DNA of 64,000 nucleotides from Riptortus pedestris (GCA_019009955.1 CM032229.1:84219001-84283000), one strand, 5' to 3'. Shown: positions 1-11,280, numbered from the stretch's first letter. Notes: generated by a model not told the origin, from the letters alone. Numbers and translations: made by a program.

Positions 1-324
1 GGAAAGTCCGAACATAGCCTACTGGTGACCACACGCAGATTACAATTGCAAATATCTCGGTTAATATTCAAGATAGAGAATAAATTCATATAACAATATT
101 TATAGTAAATTTAATTTGCAAGAAGATTGGTTCTATACAATTTTTCAATCCGATGCATAATAACGAAGATATTTCGAATTTTTGAAAATCCCCCCTCTAA
201 ACCCCCCCTCCCACTGGTCCGATTTCAGCCGTTAACGAACTTGATCTTCCTTTTTACATAAAACGATTAAATACCGAGTTTGGTGACGATTAAACAAAAA
301 TTGCGACCGCTAGAGTGTTAACAG

Positions 325-408
<84 letters not shown>

Positions 409-533
409 TTAAACGGACCTCATTTTCGTCATCTCCTGGGTAGGATCGATGGACATTTGAAGAAATTTTTCGAAAATCGCGTCATGAGTACGATCTCAAT
501 AGCTGATTTCCCTTAAGGGAAATCTGCTAAAAA
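1..533 (-). mobile_element. HINE (Helentron/DINE-1-like) copy 1, cut by window edge
   Basis: Non-autonomous element of the main family, read on the minus strand. The 5' palindrome GATTTCCCTTAAGGGAAATC lies near 502-523 and the outer AGCAG end at 524-528, followed by a run of A. Going left come the conserved 5' block (about 415-500), a (TA)n tract (about 328-405) and the core (about 60-327). The 3' hairpin end lies beyond position 1, so the copy is incomplete here. The sequence at 1-40 matches, reversed, the region around 1845-1890 of copy 2, so both belong to one subfamily. There is no coding capacity. Confidence 0.85.
328..405. repeat. (TA)n microsatellite within HINE copy 1
   Basis: Perfect alternating TA dinucleotides. 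The tract occupies the fixed internal slot between the 5' block and the core of the element, next to the motif reading GTCTGTTAAC on the minus strand. Confidence 0.95.
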
Positions 534-755
534 GTGATCAGGTTAACCATGTGAGTTAAGGCATTCGTCTTTATCTCACACGGTAAACTTAGAATAGTGA
601 GTTCGATTCCTACCTGTCCGTTAGGAATATATTTAGTAACGAACTCATTAAATAAAATTCTTAATCCCACCCTCACTAGAAAAGGGTGGTAATCTAAAGA
701 TTACCAGTCCCAATTATCCACAGTAGCATAAAGTGGATATAAGTAAATAACATTA
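534..755 (+). repeat. tRNA-derived SINE, copy 1
   Basis: The tRNA-like head has an A-box-like stretch (CATGTGAGTTAAGGC) and a B-box-like stretch GTTCGATTCC near 601-610. The family body follows: TTTAGTAACGAACTCATTAA, then a segment reading CTAGAAAAGGGTGGTAA, then AATTATCCACAGTAGCA, with a tail rich in AAGTAAATAA. The same order of blocks recurs in at least five other places in this window. It starts immediately at the outer end of HINE copy 1. SINEs are transcribed by RNA polymerase III and copied by LINE enzymes in trans; that is family knowledge, not seen here. Confidence 0.65.
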
Positions 756-839
756 AAAAAACGAAAAAAATACCGATTATGGTCAATTATAAGACGAAAA
801 ATACTCAATGAACAACTACAAAAAATAATTAAAATTACA

Positions 840-1501
840 CTATTATATATATATAAATGATTGTTTGTATTTATGTTCTTGTTAGAATCGTAAACGGCAG
901 AACCGAATCATATGAAACTTGGTATGTATATTACTACTAAAACAGGTTAGGTTTCTGGCTATATTAATATTCTCTGAGGCGAACAGGAGTGGGGGTTGAA
1001 GGAGAGGCCTGAAATTAAAATTAGCGATATTTCGTCTCCTATTGGTTTTTCGGCAAATATGCACATAACAAAAGTTGTTTATTTTGTTATTTAGAGTAAG
1101 TTTTGTAATATACCCTTTTGTCGTATACCGAAGTATAGATGAGTTATACGCTAAAAACTATAGTGGGTGTCAACGATTTCATATGGCACAAAAGACTCAA
1201 CCGAACTAAACGAAACTTCGTATGTAATTTTGTATTAACACCTTCCTGATTATAAGCTATTTTAAAATTTCGACATACGAACAGGAGTCGGGGTTATAAG
1301 GGAGGTTTGAAATATAAAATCGCGACATTTCGTAATCTATTCAGTTTTCGGTAAACGTGCAAATAACAAGAGTTGTTCGTTTTAGCAGTTTTCCCTTGAG
1401 GGAAATCAGCTATTGAGGTCGTACTCATGATGCGAGTTTCGAACAATTTCTTCAAATGTCCATCGATCCTACCCAGGAGATGACGAAAATGAGGTTCGTT
1501 C

Positions 1502-1565
<64 letters not shown>

Positions 1566-2496
1566 CTGTTAAGGCTCTAGCGGTCGCAATTTTGCTTCGA
1601 TCGTTACCAAACTCGGAATTTAATCGTTTTATGTAAAAAGGAAGATCAAGTTCGTTAACGGCTGAAATCGGACCAGTGGGAGGGGGGGTTTAGAGGGGGA
1701 TTTTTGAAAATTCAAAATATCTCCGTTATTATGCGTCGGATCGAAAAATTGTATAGAATAAATCTTATTGAAGATTAAATTTACTATAAATATTGTTCTA
1801 TTCATTTATTCTGTATCTTGAATATTAACCGAGATATTTGCATTTGTGTTCTGTGTGTGGTCGCCAGGAGTGGCTATGTTCGGACTTTCCGCCGAGAGCT
1901 CTGGCGGCCGTTTCGATAACTATTCGTCCCTCGTGAATAGGTTTAGAGAGGTTAGGTTAACTGTTTTTTGGGGCGAAAAACTACTGGGTTATTACGCCCT
2001 AAATAATGTTTTAGGTTTAGAGGTTACTTACTACTACAGTTGTTATTAGGCAGATTTCTCTATTGTAAAACTTCACGTGGGAAATCTGCTTAGTTTACGC
2101 AGCCCCTGCGTGACGGACTTTTGTTATTTAAAGTAACTTTTGTTATTTGCACTTTTGTCGTATAACAAAGTATTAATGAGGTATGCACCAAAAACTATGC
2201 AAGGGGTAAACAATGTTATGGGATACGAAAGACTAAATCGAAATCCACAGAACTCCCTAATTTTTACTATAAGCTATATTTACATTTTTAGGAACGAAGA
2301 GGTGGGGGCAGTTGTTAGGGAGGCATGAAATGAAAAATCGTCATATTTCATTTCCTTTGTTTGTTTTTTTGAGAACTTGCACATGACAGAAGATGCTTAA
2401 TTTCGTATTTAGAGTAACTTTTATTATATACATCATTATCGTAATTTAGTATGTATTTTAGTTGGTGGCGTAGCAACGCGCGCACGGTACAGCTAG
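840..2496 (+). mobile_element. Non-autonomous Helitron, older copy, split by HINE copy 2
   Basis: The element occupies about 840-1383 and 2123-2496. The 5' end is a TATTATATATATATAAATG stretch resembling the TCTATATATATATAAA start of the younger Helitrons. Next comes the shared block (AACGGCAGAACCGAAT, GAAACTTGGTATG) and about three diverged copies of the internal unit of roughly 297 bp. The 3' end has a short GCGT-AGCA-ACGC stem, then GCGCACGGTACAG, then CTAG at 2493-2496 followed by T. The hairpin differs from the CCCGG-type hairpin of the other copies, so this is another subfamily. It has no Rep/helicase coding sequence and would depend on an autonomous partner. Confidence 0.7.
1383..2122 (+). 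mobile_element. HINE copy 2, inserted in a Helitron
   Basis: Complete copy. The 5' end AGCAG begins at 1384, with a slightly decayed palindrome (TTTTCCCTTGAGGGAAATC). It is followed by the 5' block, (TA)n at about 1507-1561, and the core at about 1565-1845 (GCTCTAGCGGTCGCAATTTT and ATATCTCCGTTATTATGCGT blocks). A subfamily-specific stretch leads to the subterminal inverted repeat GTGGGAAATCTGCTTAG near 2078-2094 and the hairpin ACGCAG-CCC-CTGCGT, ending GACGGACTTTT at 2122. Both flanks are Helitron unit sequence, so the empty target can be read: four T's before and four T's after the element, against four T's in uninterrupted units. That fits Helentron-like insertion at T|T, or a TTTT duplication. 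Confidence 0.85.
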
Positions 2497-3435
2497 TTAA
2501 TAATATACAAAATAATTTTTGTAATAGTGTTATAATTTTAATTTATGAATTCATAACTTTAAGGAGTTCAAACTGGCGGATTGATTCAACGAGATTATGT
2601 CTGTACAAAATAAGTAAATCGAAAGGTAAACATTTATAACTCAGAACAGATAGCTAAGAAAGCAAACAAACATAAGTCTGAGTAGTCATGACCAGCATAG
2701 AATGAAAAAATAAACTCATTAATAATGCTCAAATATTGATGGATGAATTATCTTCTCCTTGTTAATAAATTATGAATACCGAATGTATACACTGTGAATT
2801 TCAATAGAGATATACATTATAGAGTGTACTGCTAAACATTTCACTACTCATATAAAGTATTGATTGACTCGATCAAATCTATAGATAGTCCTCAAACTTT
2901 CTTAGAAATGTTTTGGCACTATATATGAGGACATGAGGTTAGAATTCAAGGACTAACAGACAAACAAATATAATTACAGTTAATTAAAGCCTATCATTGT
3001 AACAATAATAAAATATGGGCCTGTTCAACTTTCAAACCAATTTATTAATTTCGGAATCTTCCATTTGGTTCTTTGATAGCTGCGGAAAGTTTTCAAAGAA
3101 TTAATTGTTAGTTTATGCCTTGATAAAGAAAAGTTGTCTTAAGAAGACATAAAGCTGATAGATTATGAATCCCTATTATGGGAAGCTCGTTATAAATATA
3201 GTAATTAACTTGTCTCGTTTAGAACTTTTTAAAGAAATGTTTTCTTTTTCATAGTTAGCAGTGATAGCGAAAATTGGTTAATAAATGAAGTTTTACTATC
3301 ATGGCTATATTTGACAACGTGAATGTTTATTTTTCATTAACGCAAAATGGCTTTATCATAGCCATATGAGTTACAAAATTGGTGTCTATACTCACAGTAA
3401 TCCTAGTCATGGATTTGACTTCTCCTGAGCAATGA
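2497..3435. other. AT-rich sequence, no gene seen
   Basis: I see no protein-like frame, repeat of the named families or structured RNA here, only AT-rich unique-looking DNA. Confidence 0.6.
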
Positions 3436-3540
3436 GAATTATTTAGTGGTTGACTCACTGAATGAAATCATTAGTTCAACTCTGGCTAGAAAGGAGACGT
3501 CTGGATAATATGTTCCAAGTAGTAGTAAAAAGATGTTGTA
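3436..3540 (+). repeat. SINE body fragment
   Basis: Diverged match to the SINE body: TTTAGTGGTTGACTCACTGA, then CTCTGGCTAGAAAGGAG, then AGTAGTAGTAAAAAG, in the same order as the full copies. The tRNA-like head is missing or unrecognisable. Confidence 0.4.
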
Positions 3541-3962
3541 AAGCTAGAGACTTGGGTTGATTAGGATTAATAATAATAAACTACTGTTTAATGAAATAGT
3601 AGTGCTGCAAAGCACAACAGTCCCATTTGAATTAATAAATTGTATATATTCCATATATCTTTCCTACGAGAAAGTATTTCTTTAGTCCTACTACATGCCC
3701 TCTAAAACTAGAAGCCAGTGGTATTACAACATCTGTAATAGATACGAAATCAATATCTCTTAAGAGGATTTACTGAGGCAGAGCAAATAATGTTGTGCTA
3801 ACTTACAATATATCAATTTTATCCCGGGTATTCTAGTAACCTTGTAACTAACTATCTTACAGTTACAAAGATATTTGATATCTGGTGGGAGATTGGCATT
3901 CCGAGTTCAGCATTGTTCTTGTCAGACTGAAAAGGAGGTTATAAGGGATCTAATGGGAGAGG

Positions 3963-3969
3963 AAGAGAG

Positions 3970-4038
<69 letters not shown>
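3963..4038 (+). repeat. (GA)n microsatellite
   Basis: A nearly perfect run of GA dinucleotides. An apparent Arg-Glu repeat frame across it is only the microsatellite read as codons. The DNA on either side (3541-3962 and 4039-4417) shows nothing I recognise. Confidence 0.97.
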
Positions 4039-4039
<1 letters not shown>

Positions 4040-4417
4040 CGAAAGAAGGGGTTCTAGGTTTCTAAGATAAACCAATAATAGCAGTAATCTTTCTGTCTTC
4101 TTTTCTTCCTTAATCTTGGCCTGCTTCTAGACCTCATTTCAAGTAGCTCTAAAAGAAATACCTTCACCTCCCTCAACTAAATAGTATTTAATTGTCTTCT
4201 ATAGCAGGAACTCTCTAGGGGCTATTCCTAAAATTCTCATGACATTGGACTTCCTCCAAGGACTTTCATCCAGTATAATAATTTACTTCTGCATTAACAA
4301 AATCTAGGGCATAATACTGCTTTTATTCAAATTTTCTTTAATGACTTCCCTAACCAAAACATATTGAAATGACCAAATATTTCGTATATAACAAATTCTG
4401 GCCTCCAGAAGTAATAG

Positions 4418-4446
4418 CAGATTTCCCTTAAGGGAAATCTACTATA
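4418..4446. repeat. Solitary HINE 5' palindrome
   Basis: AGCAG overlapping the perfect palindrome GATTTCCCTTAAGGGAAATC and continuing into CTACT. This is the outermost 5' structure of the HINE family, with no recognisable body on either side apart from a possible trace (CAAAATTTCTTTAAATG) just to the right. Confidence 0.7.
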
Positions 4447-5230
4447 AGATCAGGTTGCAAAATTTCTTTAAATGATATTTAATAATTTTCATTTCAGAAT
4501 AACGCAGTTAAAGGTTGAAAGTGCAATTATTGATAAAAATTTTAAATAAAAATTAATATGAATTATTTTACATCTTTATGTTTAGAAAAATAATTATAAA
4601 CCACTTAAGTAATTATATTTACCAAATTATATTTACCAGGCTTGTTAAAGCTTCGGACGGATATTTAAAAAGTTAAAGTTAAATAATTATTTGGCTAATA
4701 TTATTATTAAAACCTTAAATTTAGTAAATACTTGGCGCTAAAATTACTCTTGTCAGAGGCCATTATCAGAAAAATACTAACTGTCTGACACTATTAAAGA
4801 AACCAAAATAAAAAAAATTTGTTTTATAGTATTTATTATTATATAGTTATAACCTGAACATTCCCTAAAACCCAAAATCGGTTTAGATTATATCAGATAG
4901 AAGTAATATATAATTTTAGGGTTTTGTTGAATCGACAATCGAGAGGCCCAAATGGGTCTGGTAAAGGTTTTGAATTGAGTACTCTATTCTCAATACTAAA
5001 CAGTAATAGGCCCTTAAAGCCCATTGATTTGTGGGTCTGGGCAAAATGCTCTACGCTGCTTGTTATTGTCCACCAATGCTTTTAATGGTTCAAAATCCAA
5101 GTAAGGACCATGATATCTCCAAGAATATACATTTTCCAAATTCTTTGGTCTGTTTAATATACAATAGTTAATTTAATCTTTAACACACCTCATTCCGATA
5201 TCCATTGCTAGGAGCGGCTTCATCCGACGA
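4447..5230. other. AT-rich sequence, no gene seen
   Basis: No family repeat or plausible coding frame recognised. A short motif around 4945-5040 recurs in diverged form (GAGGCCCAAATGGGTCTGG and AGCCCATTGATTTGTGGGTC) but has no clear meaning. Confidence 0.5.
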
Positions 5231-5647
5231 CTAGCTCAGATACCTGGCTTCGCCCGGGAATTCATATGAGGCTGAATGGTGATGCCATTTTTTTGGCAAG
5301 GCTGTACTTTGCGCGATATTTTGACATTTACCCGTCCCAGTGTTTAGGGTTTATACCCGTCGTTGCTGTGGATTTGTTAATAATAAAATTAATTTTTTAT
5401 GTAAGATTTCACTGTCCTCCATATTGTCATATTTCCCGTCTCCTGTACATTATGCATCGATTTGAATTATTAAGAACAAAAGATTAACATATATTTGAAT
5501 TAATTTTTCCAGTTGAGGTACCTCGTAGTTCATATTGGGAAGAATTATTGAGCATATCAATATTTCTACTCAAATTACTTGCTTCATACATTGTTCCCGA
5601 AAATGTATAAAAGAAAAGTTACTCTAAATAACAAAGTAATCAACTTT

Positions 5648-5660
<13 letters not shown>
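5231..5660 (-). mobile_element. Helitron 3' fragment (CTAG end)
   Basis: On the minus strand the fragment ends in CTAG (5231-5234), preceded by the GC hairpin CCCGGGCGAAGCCAGG. The body matches the 3' portion of the Helitrons at 21241-22863 and 62100-63703 up to the block TTACTCTAAATAACAAAGTA near 5620. It then runs straight into a (TA)n tract. The 5' part and most tandem units are missing. A 73-codon frame at 5266-5487 is Helitron non-coding sequence read through; related frames appear in the other copies, and nothing in it looks like a known protein. Confidence 0.8.

Positions 5661-5685
<25 letters not shown>
5651..5685. repeat. (TA)n microsatellite at the broken end of a Helitron fragment
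   Basis: Perfect TA dinucleotide run directly abutting the truncated Helitron body. The sequence from 5686 to 5974 holds nothing I recognise. Confidence 0.9.
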
Positions 5686-5687
<2 letters not shown>

Positions 5688-5974
5688 GTTTTCCCTTGCA
5701 TATTACCCATGCACAAAAGGGAAATATTATTTACTACATGTACCATACTATTATTGTAGTATTTAACAGGTATGTTCATAATACATAATAATTTTTACTC
5801 AAGAAATATAAAAATCATAGATTTTTGTTGTACAGTTGCTTCTGTAATGTGTTCCTTACTTCGTTTAAAATATTGGAGTGCGTTCATTAATGCAAGCGCT
5901 TAAGCTTGGTTGTTTGTACGTGAGAGTCCTAGTCGATATTTAAGGACGTCAGTGAGTATATTCATATGATTTTT

Positions 5975-6160
5975 TATTTTATTTATTAACGTCCACTTTT
6001 TGCAACTAAGGCTAATTGGGACGGGTTATCTACAGGTTACCACCCTATTCTATCCAGGGAGGGACTAATGATTTTATTTAATGAATTTCGTCACTAAATA
6101 AATTCCTTTGCCCAGGCGGGAATCGAACTCGCCGCTCTACGAATTCTTTAAGGAGGAGGT
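5975..6160 (-). repeat. tRNA-derived SINE, copy 2
   Basis: Minus-strand copy. The B-box-like stretch lies at 6119-6129 (AGTTCGATTCC on the minus strand), followed by GCCTGGGCAAAGGAATTTAT, the TTTAGTGACGAA-type block, the CCTGGATAGAATAGGGTGGT block, AACCTGTAGATAACCCGTCC and a TTAATAAATAAA tail. The 5' half of the tRNA-like head is degraded. Confidence 0.65.
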
Positions 6161-6769
6161 GGAATAAGCATTTGTCATTTTGAGTAATAGGTAGGGGTGC
6201 ATTAATGTTTAATGTATGTGAATTATTAGCCATTATTATTTGGAGTCACCATGAATCAGATTTACTTTCCACATCATGAGCTGAAAGAAAGGCTAAAACG
6301 CACTTCGGGCTCGAATCGTGAACTTAGTAACAGTCAAGACGTTGCAGAATGAGAACAATCGTTCTCCTACGACTAGATTTCCTCTAGAGCCATCAATAAA
6401 GGACATCCGGCCTGTTATTGACAGAATTGGGGCTAGGGTAACTGTGCCTGATAGAGCCATTTAGTCCAAACCAGCCCTCCTTCAAGTTTGTAGCTTATTA
6501 ACTATTGTTCAACTATTAACTATAAGTAAGAAGCAAAGGGGCCCTTCACAGGCGACATCTGCACAACAGCTGTTGGCTAGAATGCTTTTTAGCATACCAG
6601 CCTCCACCAACCCATCCCTATTAGATCTTATACACAAAGCAGACATAAACCCTCTGGACTAATCCAGATAGACAAATGGAAAGGAATAGTTAACAATTCA
6701 CTAGCACATGACTAATTCAAGGGGTTCTTGCAATGTAAATGGCTTAATCGAAATAAGTAGAGAAACAGT
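6161..6769. other. Moderately GC-richer stretch, unassigned
   Basis: No named repeat is recognised. One plus-strand frame from about 6352 to 6660 stays open for roughly a hundred codons apart from a single stop near 6460, but its translation resembles no family I know. It may be an old pseudogene or chance. Confidence 0.3.
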
Positions 6770-7504
6770 AAAAATCCCATCACGCAGGCGCTGCATAAAC
6801 TAAGAAGATTTCCCACGTGCGGTTATGACACATTATTGATCTTATCTCACATTATATTCTCTATATCTAAATAAAAATCGCATGTGTAGAATTGGGGGTT
6901 TAGAGAAGGCTAAAAACTAGAATGCACAAATAACTCACTTAAGATTTGAGCAACGAAAAAATGGATAAAAGAATATTTGTTGAGTGTCAATAGTTTTACA
7001 AGATTGGTTCTGTAACATTTTTCGATACGATGGATTTCAAAATTCCCCGTCCAAACCCTCCCTCTAATCCTCCTCCGGTTTCAGCTATTAACTAACACGA
7101 TATTTCGTGTTAAGTTAAACAATTAAATATTGAGAACAGTATACATGAAGTACAAATTTTCGAATTGAGAATGTAAAGTCTTAAATGATGACGTAATCAT
7201 AGAACGTATTTGTATATTGCTCACACAATAAAAGTTCAATGAAAAAATATTTGGTTTTTCATAGTATGTGAAGTGTGTGTAGAGTATCATAGAGTGTGTG
7301 TGTGCGTGTGTGTGTGAATCCATGTACAGTCATTCTGGCTGCTACTTTTGTCATGCAGGCTCCTTCACTTCCTGATGTACATTTAAGCAATCATAGAATG
7401 GAATACTTCATGATTACAGTTTATCTACGCCTTCTGTAAAATGTTTTTTTCTTCTTTTTTTCACATTTTCCTTCTTATATATCAGCTTATATAATGGGGG
7501 GGGG

Positions 7505-7543
<39 letters not shown>

Positions 7544-7740
7544 TGAGAGTGGGAGTGGGAGACGGGAAGGGAGATAGTGATAGAATGACGGGGGGGGGGG
7601 GTGTAGTTAGGGTTTGGAACAGATTTCATTTTCGTCATCTCCCGGGTAGTATCGATGGATATTTGAAGACATTTTTTCGAAAATCGTGACATGAATACAA
7701 ACTCAATAGCTGATTTCCCTTTAGGGAAATCTCCGAAAAC
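6770..7740 (-). mobile_element. HINE copy, diverged, with unusual microsatellites
   Basis: Minus-strand element. The 3' end reads GTTTATGCAGCGCCTGCGTG then ATGGGATTTTT (6770-6800), preceded by the subterminal repeat CACGTGGGAAATCTTCTTAG. The core is strongly diverged but recognisable (AAGATTGGTTCTGTAACATT on the plus strand near 7000). The 5' block and palindrome (GATTTCCCTTTAGGGAAATC) lie at 7620-7735. The internal slot holds (TG)-rich sequence at 7270-7318 and (GA)n with poly-G at 7507-7605 instead of (TA)n. The 129-codon minus frame across 7414-7803 is a reading of these simple repeats, not a gene. Confidence 0.75.
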
Positions 7741-8335
7741 AGTTGTTATACCTTTGAGATTAAAATACAAGATACAAGTATATAAAAGATTAAAATCTTC
7801 CAATTTACCAAAGTTTCAGAATTTACTAAACCTCGTTGAATTTGAGAATATTCCAGATATTGTTTAAGGACAAAGGCTGACAATCAATTAATGGCTATTG
7901 TGATATAGGAAATCACAGAAAGAAATAACTCCAAGAAATTTCTTTTATATATATATATGTATTCTCCTTGCGTGCAGGGGACACTATATTGAACCAGATT
8001 CAATCAAATCACCAAGGAGATAATAATACTGCTGAAGCTTCCAATTATTAGAACAAGAATGAAATAATTACCATAATTGGTTGGCCGGTGGAGACTCATA
8101 TTAATGATTGGATTTAAAAAATAAATAAATGGGCAGTAACTGTACTATATGGATGTTTATTCGGTAAAATCCTTTCAGAGCCTGACCCCCCCCCCCACCC
8201 CCAGTTCCACTTTAAGCATTTGCATCCCTAAACATCTTTCAATCTTATGTTTCGGCTCTGGTTCTTTCTGTAGGGTTCTTTCTAAGAGCGAATTATTGCC
8301 ACACGAAAAAAAAATGAAATGACATCATCTGTACG
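7741..8335. other. AT-rich sequence with a C-run, no gene seen
   Basis: Nothing recognisable except short simple sequence: a TA run near 7950 and a cytosine run near 8188-8202. Confidence 0.5.
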
Positions 8336-8388
8336 GCTCTTGGGAAATCTCCTGATTTTATGCAGACCCTGCATGACGGACTTTTTTT
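8336..8388 (+). repeat. HINE 3' end only
   Basis: CTTGGGAAATCTCCTGATTT, then the hairpin ATGCAG-ACC-CTGCAT, then GACGGAC and a run of T. Both stem sides differ from the family's ACGCAG/CTGCGT, so pairing is kept. No core or 5' end precedes it. Confidence 0.65.
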
Positions 8389-8600
8389 TTACTCCCTTAT
8401 ACGAAGTAAAGGAAGTAGTGCAATCTTTCCGAAGAACATCTTTTCAGATTTTAACAAAATTATCCGGGCTGACCCTCTGGTGCTGCATGTCCAATAAGGC
8501 CAACGCCTTAAAATGAATTATTCAATTGAATTAAATATAAATTCATTTGTTTTTAACAAGGGTTATTCTTGGTATACAGTATTGTTTTATTCTTTTAATT

Positions 8601-8716
8601 TTAGCAGATTTCCCTTAAGGGAAATCAGCTATTGAGGTTGTACTCATGACGCGATTTTCGTGGAAATGTCCATCGATCTTACCCAGGAGATGAGGAAAAT
8701 GAGCTCCGTTCAAAAC

Positions 8717-8779
<63 letters not shown>

Positions 8780-9262
8780 CTGTTACCGCTCTAGCGGTCG
8801 CAATTTTTGTTTTATCGTTACCAAACTTGATATATAATCGTTTTATACAAAAAGAAAGACCAAGTTCGTTAATGGCTAAAATCGGACTAGGGGGAGGGGG
8901 GGTTTAGAGGAGGAGAATTTCGAAAATTCTTAATATCTCCGTTATTATGCGTCGGATCGAAAAATTGTATAGAACCAATCTTATTGCAAATGTAATGTTC
9001 TATAAATGTTGTTATGCACATTTTTTCACTATCTTGATTATTTACTGAGATATTTGCATTTTTTAGTTTTCGGCCTTCAGTAAAGCCCCACTCTTACTCG
9101 TCTCTTATTTTCAACATTCTATTATGTTATGAAGCACTTTATTTGAAGCTTAAATACCAAATATTGTTCTCATTGAACTTTTAAGTTTTGAGATAAATGC
9201 AAATACGTGGCGCACGTGGGAAATCTGCTTAGTTACCGCAGCCCCTGCGTGACGGACTTTTT
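8601..9262 (+). mobile_element. HINE copy, complete
   Basis: The 5' end AGCAG with a perfect palindrome starts near 8603. The 5' block follows with a short deletion, then (TA)n at about 8720-8776 and the core at about 8777-9065. A subfamily 3' region (ATACCAAATATTGTTCTCATTGAAC type, also seen at 23415-23610 and 57900-58080) leads to the subterminal repeat CACGTGGGAAATCTGCTTAG and hairpin, ending GACGGACTTTTT at 9262. It has no coding capacity. Confidence 0.85.
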
Positions 9263-10584
9263 GAATGTGGCACTGTTTAAATTATTTTTTCATATGTCTC
9301 AGCACGTATTCTTGAACGCACCAAATATTGCATTTAATATATTATTTGGAGGGTATGACACCTTTTTTTATCAAAGCTTTACTTATTTTTATTTTATAAT
9401 ATGATTACATAATAATTTCTAAAATAAAAATAACGAAAGAAACATGAGTAATAATATAGATCCAATTGTAGGAAATTTAATTGAAATATGAGCTATGACG
9501 AAATAATGTTGATTGATCTTATTGCTTGGATAACACCAATCAGAGTTATGTAATTCTGTACAAATACATCCTTCGAATGGGTAGGGATAGAAATAAATTG
9601 GATTCTTAACCCCCTCTCTCCTAAGGCTCTCATATCTTCATTATAATAAGTAATAATACCGCTCAAATAATAATTTTCCTGAAGCTAATAATTATAAATT
9701 AATCCGTACATGTAATTATGATTTTAATAATTAATATTGGCAATTAATTAACCTGAGTGGTCAGCGTCAATGGATATAATTGAATACTATCCCTGTTTCT
9801 TTTTTCATTTTTCATGTCTATAATCCAAAACGTTAATTTTTTTTCTTATTTTTGAATACATTATACATGTTTCGCGTGTTTCATATTCATTTTCGTATAA
9901 AAGAGACAGTGAGCAAATGTTTCAATAAAGATATCGAAAATTGGGGAAGGGGGTGGGATAACACTGTGAATAACTTAAGCTGAAACTTTCAATCAACCTG
10001 AGAAACCTTCATATAACCATTCAGTTGATTTTGGCGTTGCATTGTTTATTTCTATTAATATTGCATTTTTAATCCGTTATTGTTTTTCTGTGTGATGTAA
10101 CTTAAAACTACCATCAGTCTTAATTCATTCAGCTCTAGTTTAAGAAACAAATTTTAAGATTGAGGTCTGTAGCAAGTATCTACTAAGCACTTGAAAAATA
10201 TATACTATATACTAGACACCTTTTTATACTCACTTACAAATATGAGCATTTATTTACTAATTCATATAAATGAGCATAAATCTTCGAAAACAATCCTATT
10301 ATAGACATTCTAATTTTAAATATCACTTGAAAAATATCTCTAAATATGTAGAATGGGTGAAGAAAAAAGAGAAAAGTGACCTCCTTTGCTTTGTTACCAC
10401 CTCGAGAAGCATTCCGAAATATGCCCAAAATTATAATTAGATATCTTAAACAAGTAATCTACAGAGGTTGTCAGTAAGCCGAACATAAACACTTCAAGCG
10501 TCCTTTACATTAAGTTCGACGAACTTCAGCACCCCAGACACCTGACACCACTGAGTTACGGTACACTAGTACACTTAATATCAT
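9263..10584. other. AT-rich sequence, no gene seen
   Basis: No repeat family, structured RNA or protein-like frame recognised in this stretch. Confidence 0.55.
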
Positions 10585-11015
10585 ATAAAATAAAGGGTCT
10601 ACGTAGCCTTAGCAGATTTTTCGAATGTCGAAATGACACACTAGTGATCTCATCTCAAAATCAATTCTTTACTACTCCCATTGTAAGAGACCATTTGTAT
10701 ATAATAGTAGTTAAAATGGGAGTTGAACTTGAGATGATCAGTGATTCAGCTGAAGTGGAGATTTGAACTGAAAGCAAGATAATACATATTACTTACTTAA
10801 TATGCGAGTTGCAAAAAAACTTACAAGAACACAATTGTAGAAAATGGCATACTTAAAAAGATTGATTATATAACATTTCTTGCATCGACTCATAATAAAT
10901 GAGATATTTTGAATTTCCCTTTCTATACAAAGTTTTGAAATTCTTTCCATTTCCTGGCCCAATTTCAGCCAATAGTTAGAATCTCTCTTAATTATAGTGA
11001 CCAATAGACTCAGAT
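10585..11015 (-). mobile_element. Degenerate HINE remnant
   Basis: Minus-strand remnant. The subterminal region near 10610-10665 (AGCAGATTT ... AATGACACACTAGTGATCTC) matches the corresponding part of the 6770-7740 copy (ATGACACATTATTGATCTTA). The core follows at 10840-11000, with AAGATTGATTATATAACATT and a CCAATTTCAGCCAATAG block in the right order. The 5' palindrome is not found. A 71-codon minus frame at 10789-11004 is core sequence, not a gene. Confidence 0.5.
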
Positions 11016-11194
11016 AGTAGATGACTATTGGCGGTGTGATGGACAGAGCCCTGAAGATTACTGTAGTACATGATAGGTAATGCCAAAGAAATCAGAGAGC
11101 TGTCTCTTTTAAACAAGTTATTTGTGGAAGGAAGACTTGTTGTCCTTGAATAGGCGTTTTCTGTTACTTATTCTTTGTCTAACTTCCACCGTCC

Positions 11195-11280
11195 AGCACT
11201 TTTTACTAAAAAAACGATGTATACTTTATTTATATAACTCAAATATTAACTAAGATATTTGCTACTCATCTCTTATATAC
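11195..11280 (+). repeat. Possible HINE core scrap
   Basis: Weak match to the end of the core (AACTCAAATATTAACTAAGATATTTGC compared with the family's AATATTAACCGAGATATTTG). It is short and isolated. Confidence 0.3.

Noticed and set aside
3875..4057. Arg-Glu repeat protein
   Set aside because: It is the (GA)n microsatellite read as codons.
6352..6660. Plus-strand frame of about one hundred codons with a single stop
   Set aside because: No family resemblance and no splice or start signal; kept only as a remark on that stretch.
7414..7803. 129-codon minus-strand frame
   Set aside because: It runs through a HINE and its (GA)n and poly-G slot; the low-complexity Ser-Leu-His stretch is microsatellite sequence.
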